Shown piece after piece: positions 24,058 to 32,763 of a stretch of DNA of 50,933 nucleotides. The translations under genes were made by a program, and so were the position numbers. The notes beneath the pieces were generated by a model, which was not told the origin of the DNA, did not search any database, and was given only the letters and a program-made list of their open reading frames with translations. Origin of the DNA: Mesorhizobium sp. (GTDB lineage Bacteria; Pseudomonadota; Alphaproteobacteria; Rhizobiales; Rhizobiaceae). Position 1 is the stretch's first letter, and the number at the start of each line of letters is the position of its first letter. The stretch lies in NCBI RefSeq assembly GCF_004962245.1, contig NZ_SUHQ01000039.1:1-50933 (forward strand), in the 5' to 3' direction.

Positions 24058-25239
24058 ATGGTAGAGCTTTACGGCAAGACGCTGTCGCGCCGGCAGGTTT
24101 CGGAGCGCTCCGGCATGCTGTCGCAATTCGCCGGCGTGCGGCTGATGACGCTTGGCGACGGCGTCGAGCGCGGCATCCGCATGCTCGAATTCCGCACCGG
24201 CTCCGGCTTGCGCTTCACCGCGCTCATCGACCGGGCGCTTGATATCGCCGATTGCGACTTCAAGGGCCAGGCGATCGGCTGGCATTCGCCGAGCGGCTTT
24301 CGCCATCCCGGCCTGCACGAGTATGAAGGCGAGGAGGGGCTGGCTTGGGCGCGGTCGTTCTCAGGCCTGCTGCTGACCTGCGGTCTCGACCACATCCTGT
24401 TCATGAATGAAGTGCCGGCCGACAGCTATAACTATCCGCCGAAGAGGACGGTGCGCCATTCCCTGCACGGCCGCATCAGCACCATCCCGGCGCGATTGAC
24501 GGGCTATGGCGAGGCCTGGGACGGCGACCGCTGCGTGCTGTGGGCCGAGGCGATTGTCCAGCAATCGACGGTGTTCGGGGAGGATCTGCATCTGTTGCGG
24601 CGGATCGAGGCCGATGTCGGCGGCAACGAGATCCGGCTTTCGGACCGCGTCGTCAATCACGGCTTCAATCGGACGCCGCATATGTATTTCTACCACATCA
24701 ATGTCAGCCATCCCGTGCTCGACGAAGGTTCGCGCTATCTGGCGCCGATCAGGGATGTCGTTTGGGCCGGGCATGCCGGCGACCGCTATGAGGCGCAGAA
24801 AGTCGGCTACCGCACCGTGCCGGCGCCGCAACTGGGTTTCAAGGAACAGGTCTGGCAGCACGAGCTCGGCGCCGACGCCAAGGGCGAGGTGCCGGTGGCA
24901 GTGGTCAACGACCGACTTGGCCTCGGCCTCGAAGTCATCACGCGCAAGGACCAGTTGCCTTGTGCCTATGAGTGGCAGAATTTCCAGGCTGGACAGTATG
25001 CGCTGGGCATAGAGCCGTCGACGCATCACGTGCTCGGCAATCTGGCCGCGCGCGAACGCGGCGAGATGATCTGGCTGGAGCATGGCGAAAGCCGCTCCTA
25101 TAATGCGGTGTTCCGGGTTCTCGATGGCGCCGGCGATATCGCGACCGCCGAAAGCCGGATCGCGGCGATCGCCAGGCAGCCGCAGCAGGATTATCCGCAG
25201 CCGTCAGGCAATTTTCCGGTTCTCGGCGGCAGGTCGTGA
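24058..25239 (+). CDS. aldose 1-epimerase family protein (DUF4432)
   Basis: This 393-residue protein belongs to the DUF4432 group of galactose-mutarotase-like folds. Recognisable stretches are GVRLMTLGDGVERGIRMLEFRTGSG, ALIDRALDIADCDFKGQAIGW, GLLLTCGLDHI and EWQNFQAGQYALGIEPSTHHV. AAGGAACTGG stands 11 bases before the ATG. Family members lie next to sugar and inositol catabolic genes and are thought to interconvert anomers of the incoming sugar. Here it links the second importer to the oxygenase genes. The reaction is a family-level inference. Confidence 0.75.
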   Translation: MVELYGKTLSRRQVSERSGMLSQFAGVRLMTLGDGVERGIRMLEFRTGSGLRFTALIDRALDIADCDFKGQAIGWHSPSGFRHPGLHEYEGEEGLAWARSFSGLLLTCGLDHILFMNEVPADSYNYPPKRTVRHSLHGRISTIPARLTGYGEAWDGDRCVLWAEAIVQQSTVFGEDLHLLRRIEADVGGNEIRLSDRVVNHGFNRTPHMYFYHINVSHPVLDEGSRYLAPIRDVVWAGHAGDRYEAQKVGYRTVPAPQLGFKEQVWQHELGADAKGEVPVAVVNDRLGLGLEVITRKDQLPCAYEWQNFQAGQYALGIEPSTHHVLGNLAARERGEMIWLEHGESRSYNAVFRVLDGAGDIATAESRIAAIARQPQQDYPQPSGNFPVLGGRS

Positions 25240-25330
25240 CGATGGCGAGGACGATGCAAAGCACCAGTTCTAAGGTTGGTTCCGGCCGGAGCGGGGAGGG
25301 CTCGCGGCCCATCGGGATTTGGAGGTCACA

Positions 25331-26419
25331 ATGGCTGGCACAATGAAGCGCGACTACAGCCTGGTCGGCGAAAGCACGCGCAGGGCGATCGAGACGGGGC
25401 TGGCGTCGGCCGAATGGTACCACACGGACGTCTCCCGAAAGGCGATGAAGGCGTTGATGCAGCGTTCCGACAGCCCGGCGATCCGCGATACGATCATCTG
25501 GATCGGCGCCATCCTGGGTTCCGCTGCAGGCGGTATCTATTTCTGGGGCACCTGGTGGTGCGTGCCATTCTTCTTCGTCTATGGGGTGCTCTACGCCTCC
25601 GCCAGCGACTCGCGCTGGCACGAATGCGGCCATGGCACGGCCTTCCGGACGCGCTGGATGAACGATGTGGTCTATCAGATCGCCAGTTTCATGCTGATGC
25701 GCAATCCGGTGACCTGGCGCTGGAGCCACGCCCGCCATCACACCGATACGATCATCGTCGGACGCGACGCCGAGATCGCGGTGATGCGCCCGCCGGACCT
25801 TTTGCGCGCAGTGCTTGCCTTCACCGGTATTCTCGATTTCCGCTATTCGCTGCCGACGCTGGTGCGCAACGCGTTTGGCAACATCTCGCCTGATGAGAGG
25901 AGCTTTATTCCGGAGATGGAGCTGCCGAAGGTCGTCACCGCCGCGCGCTGGCATGTCGCCATCTACGTCGCGACCATCGCGGTCGCTCTTTACATGTGGT
26001 CTTGGCTGCCGTTGGTGCTGATCGGCCTGCCGCGCCTCTACGGCACCTGGCACATGGTGCTGACCGGCCTGCTGCAGCATATCGGCCTGGCCGACAATGT
26101 GATCGACCACAGGCTCAACAGCCGGACCGTCTACATGAACCCGATCAGCCGGTTCATTTACTGGAACATGAACTACCACGTCGAGCACCACATGTTCCCG
26201 ATGGTGCCCTACCATGCGCTGCCCCGGCTGCATGAGCTGATCAAACACGATTTGCCGGAGCCGAACCCGTCGATGTGGCATGCCTATCGCGAGGTCTGGC
26301 CGGTCCTGCTCAAGCAGCTCAAATATGAGGACTACTTCCTCAAGCGCGAGCTGCCGCCGACGGCGCAGCCTTATCGTGGCGAGTTCCATGACGTGAACAT
26401 CTCGGCGGCGGCGGAATAG
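25331..26419 (+). CDS. mocD: MocD-like membrane di-iron oxygenase (fatty-acid-desaturase fold)
   Basis: This 362-residue protein has the three histidine boxes of the membrane desaturase/hydroxylase family: HECGH (97-101), HARHH (133-137) and HVEHH (283-287), plus hydrophobic pairs near 52-90 and 208-235. The MocD subgroup is the oxygenase of rhizobial rhizopine (3-O-methyl-scyllo-inosamine) catabolism, which works with the Rieske ferredoxin MocE and reductase MocF to remove the methyl group. A Rieske ferredoxin gene follows 53 bases downstream. GGAGGTCACA precedes the ATG. The MocD assignment rests on boxes and neighbourhood; another hydroxylase in the family is possible. A MocF-like reductase is not in the window. 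Confidence 0.75.
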   Translation: MAGTMKRDYSLVGESTRRAIETGLASAEWYHTDVSRKAMKALMQRSDSPAIRDTIIWIGAILGSAAGGIYFWGTWWCVPFFFVYGVLYASASDSRWHECGHGTAFRTRWMNDVVYQIASFMLMRNPVTWRWSHARHHTDTIIVGRDAEIAVMRPPDLLRAVLAFTGILDFRYSLPTLVRNAFGNISPDERSFIPEMELPKVVTAARWHVAIYVATIAVALYMWSWLPLVLIGLPRLYGTWHMVLTGLLQHIGLADNVIDHRLNSRTVYMNPISRFIYWNMNYHVEHHMFPMVPYHALPRLHELIKHDLPEPNPSMWHAYREVWPVLLKQLKYEDYFLKRELPPTAQPYRGEFHDVNISAAAE

Positions 26420-26472
26420 GCTTTTCGCCTGCGGCTGCCTGTTGCGCGGACCAGAGATTTCAGGAGACAGAG

Positions 26473-26787
26473 ATGGCCGATTGGGTTGAGGCGTGCGCCG
26501 TGGACGATGTCGAGGAAGAGGACGTGATCCGCTTCGATCATGGCGGCCGCACCTTCGCGATCTACCGTTCCCCGGACGACGAATTCTTCGCCACTGACGG
26601 GTTTTGCACCCATGAGAAGGCCCATCTGGCCGACGGGCTGGTGATGGACGACATTATCGAATGCCCCAAGCACAATGGCCGCTTCAATTACAAGACCGGC
26701 CAGGCCAAGGGGGCTCCAGTCTGCGTCAATTTGCAGACCTATCCGGTCAAGGTCGAAGCGGGCAAGGTGATGATCCAGATCGCCTGA
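26473..26787 (+). CDS. mocE: Rieske-type [2Fe-2S] ferredoxin (MocE-like)
   Basis: This 104-residue protein has the two Rieske ligand motifs: CTH (Cys45, His47) in GFCTHEKAHLADG and CPKH (Cys64, His67) in IECPKHNGRFN. It has no signal peptide or membrane anchor, as expected of a soluble Rieske ferredoxin of the biphenyl-ferredoxin type. AGGAGACAGAG precedes the ATG. It stands directly after the MocD-like oxygenase gene and is the natural electron donor. The ferredoxin reductase needed to complete the chain must come from elsewhere in the genome. Confidence 0.85.
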   Translation: MADWVEACAVDDVEEEDVIRFDHGGRTFAIYRSPDDEFFATDGFCTHEKAHLADGLVMDDIIECPKHNGRFNYKTGQAKGAPVCVNLQTYPVKVEAGKVMIQIA

Positions 26788-26824
26788 CCCGCCTTCCACA
26801 CACGCAATAAGGGGACCAACATCG

Positions 26825-27625
26825 ATGAGCCGGAAAAGACCCACGATCGCAGATCTGCGTGCCATGAAGGGCAAGCGGCAGCTGACCATGCTGCGCGTCT
26901 TGACGATGGACGAGGCCGAGGCCGCCGAAAGGGCCGGGGTCGACATCGTCTCGGTGCCGCCGGAGCTGGTGCTCAACCCGCAATACCGCGATGCGGCACC
27001 CAGCCTGTTCACCATGCCGGGCGACAATTTCTACGAGATCGGCACCGCCGACGATTTCGTGCGCTGGGCGTTCCGGCTCTACAAGGCCAGCGCCGACGCG
27101 GTCTACTGCAGCGCCGGCTTCGCCACCGTCAAGCGGCTGGCCGATGACAATATCCCGGTGATCGGCCATGTCGGCTTGATCCCGTCGCGCGCCACCTGGA
27201 CCGGCGGCTTCAAGGCCGTCGGCAAGACGGCCGACAGCGCCATGCAGATTTACGACGCGGTCAAGCAGTATGAAGCCGCCGGCGCGGTCGGAGCCGAGAT
27301 CGAAGTGGTGCCGGTCGAGGTGGCCAAGGCGATTTCGGAACGGACCTCGCTGATCATGCTGTCGATGGGGGCGGGCACCGGCTGCGACGCGCAATATCTG
27401 TTCGCCGACGACATCCTTGGCCAGAACCGAGGCCATATGCCCCGCCATTCCAAGGTCTATCGCAATTTCGCCGCTGAATATGACCGCCTGCAGGCGGAAC
27501 GCATCGCCGCTTTTTCCGAATATGTCGCCGATGTGAACAGCCTGGCCTATCCCGAAGACAAGCATGTGGTGCATATGGACCCGGACCAACTCGGTCTGTT
27601 CATGAAAAGGGTCGACGGCGCGTGA
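26825..27625 (+). CDS. PanB-like protein lacking the canonical metal ligands
   Basis: This 266-residue protein aligns over its length with 3-methyl-2-oxobutanoate hydroxymethyltransferase (PanB, about 264 residues): VIGHVGLIPSRATWTGGFKAVGK, AAGAVGAEIEVVPVEVAKAI with the active-site glutamate, GAGTGCDAQYLFADDILGQNRGHMPR, and YPEDKHVVHM. However, the usual VGDS motif reads VDIVSVP and the usual LLADLPF reads VYCSAGF, so both magnesium-binding aspartates are missing. PanB transfers a one-carbon unit from methylene-tetrahydrofolate; whether this paralogue does so is doubtful. It is coupled by a four-base overlap to purU and follows the MocD/MocE-like genes, so a link to one-carbon metabolism is plausible. 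Confidence 0.7.
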   Translation: MSRKRPTIADLRAMKGKRQLTMLRVLTMDEAEAAERAGVDIVSVPPELVLNPQYRDAAPSLFTMPGDNFYEIGTADDFVRWAFRLYKASADAVYCSAGFATVKRLADDNIPVIGHVGLIPSRATWTGGFKAVGKTADSAMQIYDAVKQYEAAGAVGAEIEVVPVEVAKAISERTSLIMLSMGAGTGCDAQYLFADDILGQNRGHMPRHSKVYRNFAAEYDRLQAERIAAFSEYVADVNSLAYPEDKHVVHMDPDQLGLFMKRVDGA

Positions 27626-28503
27626 AACCTGACGGCAATGCTGCAACTGGCGATGTGAGGCCGATTCATATTCTCAATCTTTCGTGTGAGGACCGGCCAG
27701 GGGTCGTTGCCGCGGTCACCACGGAGCTTGCTGCGAACGGCGCCAACATCGCCGAAAGCAGCCAGTTCTGGGACCGGCAGACCAATCGCTTTTTCATGCG
27801 GATCGCGTTCACAAGCCCGGCAGGCTCGACGAAGGACGATCTGGAGCGAGCCCTGAAATCCTCCGTCGACCGGTTCGGGATGAAAACCGCGCTGGTCGAT
27901 CAGACCCGCCGCCCAAAGATCATCGTCATGGTCTCGAAGTTCGACCATGCGCTTCTCCATCTGCTTTACCAGATCAGGGTCGGCTGGCTGAATGCCGAGG
28001 TCGCCGGCGTCGTCTCCAATCATGAAGACGCCCGACGCTTCGCCGAGATGGAGGGAATTCCCTACCACCATTGGCCAACGACCAAGGAAAACAAGGCCGA
28101 ACAGGAGCAGAAGCTGCTGGGTCTCGTGCAGGAGACGGGATCCGAGCTCGTCGTCCTGGCGCGCTACATGCAGGTCTTTTCAAAAGGCCTGTCGGACCGG
28201 CTTTACGGGCGGGCGATCAACATCCACCATTCCTTCCTGCCGAGCTTCAAGGGCGCAAAGCCCTACCACCAGGCCTTCGACCGCGGCGTCAAGCTGATCG
28301 GCGCGACAGCGCATTACGTGACATCGGATCTCGACGAAGGGCCGATCATCGAACAGGAAACAGAGCGCGTCACCCATGCGATGAGCGCGGACGATTTCGT
28401 GGCCGTCGGTCGCGACATCGAAAGCCGCGTGCTGGCGCGGGCCGTCAAGCTGCATCTTGAAGCCCGCGTCATGCTCAACGGCCACAAGACAATCGTCTTC
28501 TGA
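27622..28503 (+). CDS. purU: formyltetrahydrofolate deformylase PurU
   Basis: This 293-residue enzyme has an N-terminal ACT domain (LSCEDRPGVVAAVTTELAANGAN, residues about 19-41) and a formyl-transferase/hydrolase domain. The active-site stretch is INIHHSFLPSFKGAKPYHQA near residue 200, followed by GATAHYVTSDLDEGPIIEQE with the catalytic aspartate. It hydrolyses 10-formyl-tetrahydrofolate to formate and tetrahydrofolate. The start is GTG, overlapping the stop of the PanB-like gene. In rhizobia purU copies often lie beside demethylation pathways, where they drain the one-carbon load. That role fits the MocD/MocE-like oxygenase upstream. It is the last gene of the plus-strand run. Confidence 0.9.
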   Translation: MKPDGNAATGDVRPIHILNLSCEDRPGVVAAVTTELAANGANIAESSQFWDRQTNRFFMRIAFTSPAGSTKDDLERALKSSVDRFGMKTALVDQTRRPKIIVMVSKFDHALLHLLYQIRVGWLNAEVAGVVSNHEDARRFAEMEGIPYHHWPTTKENKAEQEQKLLGLVQETGSELVVLARYMQVFSKGLSDRLYGRAINIHHSFLPSFKGAKPYHQAFDRGVKLIGATAHYVTSDLDEGPIIEQETERVTHAMSADDFVAVGRDIESRVLARAVKLHLEARVMLNGHKTIVF

Positions 28504-28520
28504 CGAGCGGTCGTTCGGCC

Positions 28521-30002
28521 CTACGCCTGCCACGATCCACTGGCGAGCGCCGCGTAAATGGCCTCGGCATGGATGCCTTGGGGTCTGTCCTCCTTGAGCG
28601 GCAGGACAAGCGCGCGCACCGCCGCATGGATCGCGGCGGTCGCCGGCGCCAGCGTCAGGCCGTCGCGCAGGTCGACTGCCTGCGCAGCCGCCATCAGCTC
28701 GAAGGCGATCAGCCGCTGCCACAGCACGATCATGTCGGCGCATTTCGAAACGGCCAGCGGTGCTTGCGTCGCATGGTCCTCGACGCCTTCCGAGACCGGC
28801 AGGAAGTCGAGCATCACCGGATTAGCCTTGTGGCGGATGGCGGCGAGGATAGCGGTCACCGTCTTTTGCAGCGGCACGAAGCCGGCCGAAGCGCCGCCAA
28901 CCGGCGACAGATATCTGGGCAGGCCGTTGCGGCCCGAGCCGGTGAGTTGGATGAAGCGGGCGGCGCAGGCGGCCGCACATTGAGCGATGGCAAGGCCAAG
29001 CGTCTCGAAGGCAAGCGACAGCGACGGGGTGTGGAAATTGCCGGTCGACAGCACCATGTCGTCGTCGCCCAGCACCAGCGGGTTGTCGGCGGCGGCGTTG
29101 AGCTCGATCTCGACGGCTTGCCTGGCCTGATCGATTGCCTCCAACAGCGCGCCATGGATTGACGGCATGCAGCGGATCGACAGCGGGTCCTGCAAGGTCG
29201 TCGGCATCGGCGCCTTGTCGCGTGCCAGAAGATCGCGCAAGCCTTTTGCCGCCTGCTGCTGGCCGGCGGCCGGTCGCGCCGCATGCAGGCGCGGGTCGAG
29301 GATCGTCTGGTTGGCGCCGATGCCTTCCATGGTCAGCGCGCCCGCCTGCTGTTGTTGTGCGAAGGCGGACAGTGCGTCGGCCAGCGCCAGCGCGCCGCCG
29401 CCGGCCGACACCGCCGAAGCGCTTATCAGCGATAGTCCGTCCTTGGGGGCGAGGCTGACGGGGGCGAGGCGGGCCATCGCCAGCGCCTTGGCCGCCGGCA
29501 TGCGCCTGCCTTGAAAGTCGGCTTCGCCGTCGCCGGTCAGCATGCGGCCGAGCGTTGCCATCAGCACCAGGTCGCTGTCGCCGATCGAGCCCAGCGACGG
29601 CATCACCGGGTGCACGCCGGCGTTGAGCGCGTCGACGAGTGCGACGAAAACCTCCAATGAAATGCCCGAACCGCCGGCCGAAAACATCGCCGCCCGGGCA
29701 AGCATCGTCGCCCGCACGATGTCCTGCGGCAGCACGTCACCCACCGCGCCGCTGCGCCCTTCCAGCAACTGGCGCTGGAAAGCGCCGGCGTCGCCGCTGA
29801 CCGATGTGCCGAGATTGGCGCCGAGACCGGTGTTGAGCCCATAGATCGGCTGACCGGAAGCGGCAGCGCGGTCGAGCACTTTTCGCGCTCTGTCCAACCT
29901 TTCCATGACGGTGGGTGCTATTTCCACCTTGCGCCTGTCACGGGCAACCGCCGCGACGTCCTCGACACGGATGCCGGCTCCGGAGAGGATGAGCGCACTC
30001 AT
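28521..30002 (-). CDS. histidine/aromatic ammonia-lyase-like protein lacking the MIO tripeptide
   Basis: This 493-residue protein has the HAL/PAL fold: IYGLNTGLGANLG (residue 53 on), QDPLSIRCMPSIHGALLEAI, ELNAAADNPLVLGDDD, STGNFHTPSLSLAFE, and SEGVEDHATQAP. In active lyases an Ala-Ser-Gly at 142-144 cyclises to the MIO electrophile; here the place reads GSIGDSDL, that is Asp142-Ser143-Asp144. The conserved Asn of the NGT motif is also changed (LISASAV). It may therefore not be a classic ammonia-lyase. The ATG overlaps the stop of the cyclodeaminase-like gene upstream, so they are one operon. It is convergent with purU, 17 bases apart. The substrate is unknown. Confidence 0.75.
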   Translation of the reverse strand: MSALILSGAGIRVEDVAAVARDRRKVEIAPTVMERLDRARKVLDRAAASGQPIYGLNTGLGANLGTSVSGDAGAFQRQLLEGRSGAVGDVLPQDIVRATMLARAAMFSAGGSGISLEVFVALVDALNAGVHPVMPSLGSIGDSDLVLMATLGRMLTGDGEADFQGRRMPAAKALAMARLAPVSLAPKDGLSLISASAVSAGGGALALADALSAFAQQQQAGALTMEGIGANQTILDPRLHAARPAAGQQQAAKGLRDLLARDKAPMPTTLQDPLSIRCMPSIHGALLEAIDQARQAVEIELNAAADNPLVLGDDDMVLSTGNFHTPSLSLAFETLGLAIAQCAAACAARFIQLTGSGRNGLPRYLSPVGGASAGFVPLQKTVTAILAAIRHKANPVMLDFLPVSEGVEDHATQAPLAVSKCADMIVLWQRLIAFELMAAAQAVDLRDGLTLAPATAAIHAAVRALVLPLKEDRPQGIHAEAIYAALASGSWQA

Positions 30003-31000
30003 GCGAAGCGCAGCCGCTGGCCGATGCCTTGCGCTTGCGCCTTGGCCAGCATCGCCTTGCCCAGCGCGATGTCGGAGAGCGACAGGCCGCGATGCCAGAA
30101 CAGGATCGTCTCGTCGTCGCTCTGTCGCCCGGCCTTGCGGCCGGCGGCGATCTGGCCAAGTTCGGCGTGCAGGGTTTGTTCGCTCAGCCGTCCGGTCTCG
30201 ACATGGGCGCGCAGCGAGCCGAATTTGCCGCCCTTGCACTGACCCCAGTCGTCGACGACGATCTTGGCCATGATGTCGGTCAGCGACAGCTCCACCGCGC
30301 TCATCGTGCCGTAGGGCATCACCAGCGCACCGGGCTTGATCCATTCGGTTTTCAGCAGCGGCTGTGGTTCCGGCAGCCGCGAGGCTTCGACGACGATATC
30401 GGCGCCTTCGACGCAGGAGTGCCAGTCGGCGACCGCTGTGACCTTCTTGCCGAGATCGGCGGACAGCTTGGCGGCAAAGCCGTCGCGGCTCTCCGGCCGA
30501 CGGGAATGCACGCGGATCTCGTCGAAGTCGAAGAGATGATCGAGCAGGCGCACATTCCAGTAGGCGGTGCCGCGCGCGCCTATATGACCGAGAACCTTCG
30601 ATGTCTTTTTCGCCAGGTGTTTGGCGCCGATGGCGGTCACGGCGCCGGTGCGCATGTCGGTGATGACCGTGGCGTCGAGGATGGCACGCGGCGTGCCGGT
30701 GCGCGGGTCGAACAGGTTGAGGATGCCGAATTCCGACGGCAGGCCGTGCAGGTAATTGTCGACATAGTCGCCGACGATCTTGACGCCGGCCGCATCGAGC
30801 GGCGCGACGTAGCCGCGCAGGACGTTGAAATGGCCGTTGAAGGATGGGTCAGGCTCGAGATGGACGCGCGGCTCGATCACCGTCTGGCCGTTGCCCTGCG
30901 CCACCAGCCCGGCCTCGACCGCTTCGATGATTTCCGCATCGGTCATCGCGAGTGCTTCGATGTCGAGAGCGTTGAGATAATCGATGTAGATTGGTTTCAT
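29999..31000 (-). CDS. ornithine cyclodeaminase/mu-crystallin family protein
   Basis: This 333-residue protein has the OCD fold: the N-terminal dimerisation part with ILDATVITDMRTGAVTAIGAKHLAKK (near residue 105), then a Rossmann fold with VLGHIGARGTAYWNVRLL in which the usual GxGxQ reads GARGTA. Family members deaminate ornithine or reduce ketimines and opines with NAD(P)H. The ATG at 31000 has GGGAAC seven bases upstream; a GTG at 31006 is in the same frame. It is the first gene of a two-gene operon with the lyase-like protein and is divergent from an MFS exporter. The pair suggests metabolism of an unusual amino acid or amine. Confidence 0.75.
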   Translation of the reverse strand: MKPIYIDYLNALDIEALAMTDAEIIEAVEAGLVAQGNGQTVIEPRVHLEPDPSFNGHFNVLRGYVAPLDAAGVKIVGDYVDNYLHGLPSEFGILNLFDPRTGTPRAILDATVITDMRTGAVTAIGAKHLAKKTSKVLGHIGARGTAYWNVRLLDHLFDFDEIRVHSRRPESRDGFAAKLSADLGKKVTAVADWHSCVEGADIVVEASRLPEPQPLLKTEWIKPGALVMPYGTMSAVELSLTDIMAKIVVDDWGQCKGGKFGSLRAHVETGRLSEQTLHAELGQIAAGRKAGRQSDDETILFWHRGLSLSDIALGKAMLAKAQAQGIGQRLRFA

Positions 31001-31101
31001 GCACACAGTTCCCGGTCAGAAAGGCGAAGTGTCAAGGGCTGGTTCGGTGGCGAGGTTCAGTCATCGCATAACAGCTCGCGATACGACACGAAAGTTTGTT
31101 G

Positions 31102-31115
31102 GTCCATGTCTGGAC
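31102..31115. promoter_or_regulatory. inverted repeat in the divergent promoter region
   Basis: GTCCA-TGTC-TGGAC forms a 5-bp inverted repeat midway between the divergent cyclodeaminase-like and MFS genes. It could be a regulator site. No regulator gene lies next to it, and the arms are short. Nothing else stands out in 31001-31203. Confidence 0.25.
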
Positions 31116-31203
31116 GGCGCCGCCCAAATGCTGTTCAAACCGGTGCGTCATCGATTTGCCGGACAAGTGTGCGGTGCCGATGGAGTTTCGGACAGTTCTG
31201 CGC

Positions 31204-32637
31204 ATGACCGCCATTCCCGAAAACAAAGCCTTGCCCGAAACCGCGACAGCGGCGCGGCGTGTGGCGCTGATCGTCGCCATCGCCTTCTTCATGCAGCTTC
31301 TGGATTCGACGATCATCTCGACATCGCTGCCGCAGATGGGAGAATCCTTCGGCGTACCGGCGGTGGCGATGAGCATCGGCATCACCGTCTACATGCTGAC
31401 CATGGCGGTATTCGTGCCGTTGTCCGGTTGGCTCGCAGACCGCGTTGGCGCGCGCAACGTCTTCCTCATCGCGATCGCGCTGTTCACGCTGGCTTCGATC
31501 GCCTGCGGCATCTCGCAGAACCTGACCGAATTCGTCGCCGCGCGCGCGGTCCAGGGGCTGGGCAGTGCGCTGATGACGCCGGTCGGCCGCATCCTGGTGC
31601 TGCGCAACGCCCCCAAATCCGAGCTTCTCAACGCCACCGCGCTGATCACCTGGCCGGCGCTGTTCGCGCCGGTGATCGGACCGGTGCTGGGCGGCTTCAT
31701 CACCACCTATCTCTCCTGGCACTGGAATTTCTTCATCAACATTCCACTCGGCGTGGCCGGTCTGGCGCTGGTCGCCCGCTTCATTCCCGGCGACCGCGAT
31801 TCCGCAGCCAGGCCGTTCGACTGGCCGGGTTTCTTTCTGACCTCGGCCGGGCTCGCCTCAATGCTCTACGGCCTCGAGCGCGTCGCCCATCCGGAAGACG
31901 GCGCCTTGCCGACCGTGGCGCTGGTTGCCACCGGCATCCTCGTCGGCTGGCTGGCGGTGCGGCATCTGGCGCGTGCAAAGAATCCGCTGCTCGACCTCAC
32001 AGCGTTCAAGGTGCGGACTTTTGCCATATCGACGCTGTCGGCCGGCACCATTTTACGGGTTGCCATCAACGCCACGCCGTTCCTGCTGCCGCTGCTGTTC
32101 CAGGTCGGATTCGGCCTGAGACCCGTCGATGCCGGTATGCTGATCTTGGCCTATTTCCTCGGCAATCTCGGCATGAAGACGGTAACGACACCGACGCTGA
32201 GGTACTTCGGTTTTCGTTCAGTGCTGGTCGTCAACGGCGTGATCGCATCGCTGTCGATTATGGCCTGCGCGGCGATATCGCCGCAGACCTCGCAAGCGCT
32301 GGTGGTGGCGCTGATGCTGATCGCCGGATTGACGCGTTCGATGCAGTTCACTGCGCTCAACACGCTGGCCTTCGCCGACGTGGCCTCATCGCAGCGCAGT
32401 TCGGCGTCGACCTTGGCCAGCATGCTGCAGCAAGTGGCGATGCTGTTCGGCGTGGCGGTCGCGGCGGCGCTGCTCAACCTGTCGCAGATCGTGAGGGGCG
32501 GGCTGGCGCTTGACCTGGTAGACTTCCGCGTCGCCTTTCTGACGATCGGCGCTATCGGGCTCGCGGCCTCGTTCCGTTTCCTGACGCTGCCACCAGCCGC
32601 GGGGGCCGAGGTTTCGGGCCATTTTCAACGGAACTGA
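31204..32637 (+). CDS. MFS exporter, DHA2 (EmrB/QacA) type
   Basis: This 477-residue membrane protein has about 14 hydrophobic segments. The DHA2 motifs are visible: LLDSTIISTSLPQMGESFG in the first helix region, GWLADRVGARNVFL (motif A) near residue 75, and ALFAPVIGPVLGGFITTYLSWHWNFFINIPLG (motif C region) near 145-175. Such proteins export drugs or metabolites using the proton gradient. ATG at 31204 was chosen because the conserved region begins soon after; an in-frame ATG at 31180 is possible, and neither has a strong ribosome site. It is divergent from the cyclodeaminase/lyase operon and could export a related amine, but this is only positional. Confidence 0.8.
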   Translation: MTAIPENKALPETATAARRVALIVAIAFFMQLLDSTIISTSLPQMGESFGVPAVAMSIGITVYMLTMAVFVPLSGWLADRVGARNVFLIAIALFTLASIACGISQNLTEFVAARAVQGLGSALMTPVGRILVLRNAPKSELLNATALITWPALFAPVIGPVLGGFITTYLSWHWNFFINIPLGVAGLALVARFIPGDRDSAARPFDWPGFFLTSAGLASMLYGLERVAHPEDGALPTVALVATGILVGWLAVRHLARAKNPLLDLTAFKVRTFAISTLSAGTILRVAINATPFLLPLLFQVGFGLRPVDAGMLILAYFLGNLGMKTVTTPTLRYFGFRSVLVVNGVIASLSIMACAAISPQTSQALVVALMLIAGLTRSMQFTALNTLAFADVASSQRSSASTLASMLQQVAMLFGVAVAAALLNLSQIVRGGLALDLVDFRVAFLTIGAIGLAASFRFLTLPPAAGAEVSGHFQRN

Positions 32638-32701
32638 TACCTGCGGCAGTCGTCGCCTATCGCGTCTGTCCTGTGTCGGCGGAAGTGACAGAGGAAGAAT
32701 C

Positions 32702-32719
32702 ATGCACGCGGCCGTGCAT
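32702..32719. other. inverted repeat upstream of the AhpD-like gene
   Basis: ATGCACG (32702-32708) and CGTGCAT (32713-32719) form a 7-bp stem with a four-base loop, about 45 bases before the AhpD-like start codon and 65 bases after the MFS stop. It could be an operator or a small hairpin; sequence alone does not decide. Confidence 0.35.
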
Positions 32720-32763
32720 AGCCGCGTTTCCTCACACGCAGATCAAAACGAAAGGAGCCCGCC

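Noticed and set aside
30029..31207. 392-codon plus-strand frame opposite the cyclodeaminase-like gene
   Set aside because: It has no recognisable domain, while the minus strand has a full OCD-family protein with a coupled downstream gene.
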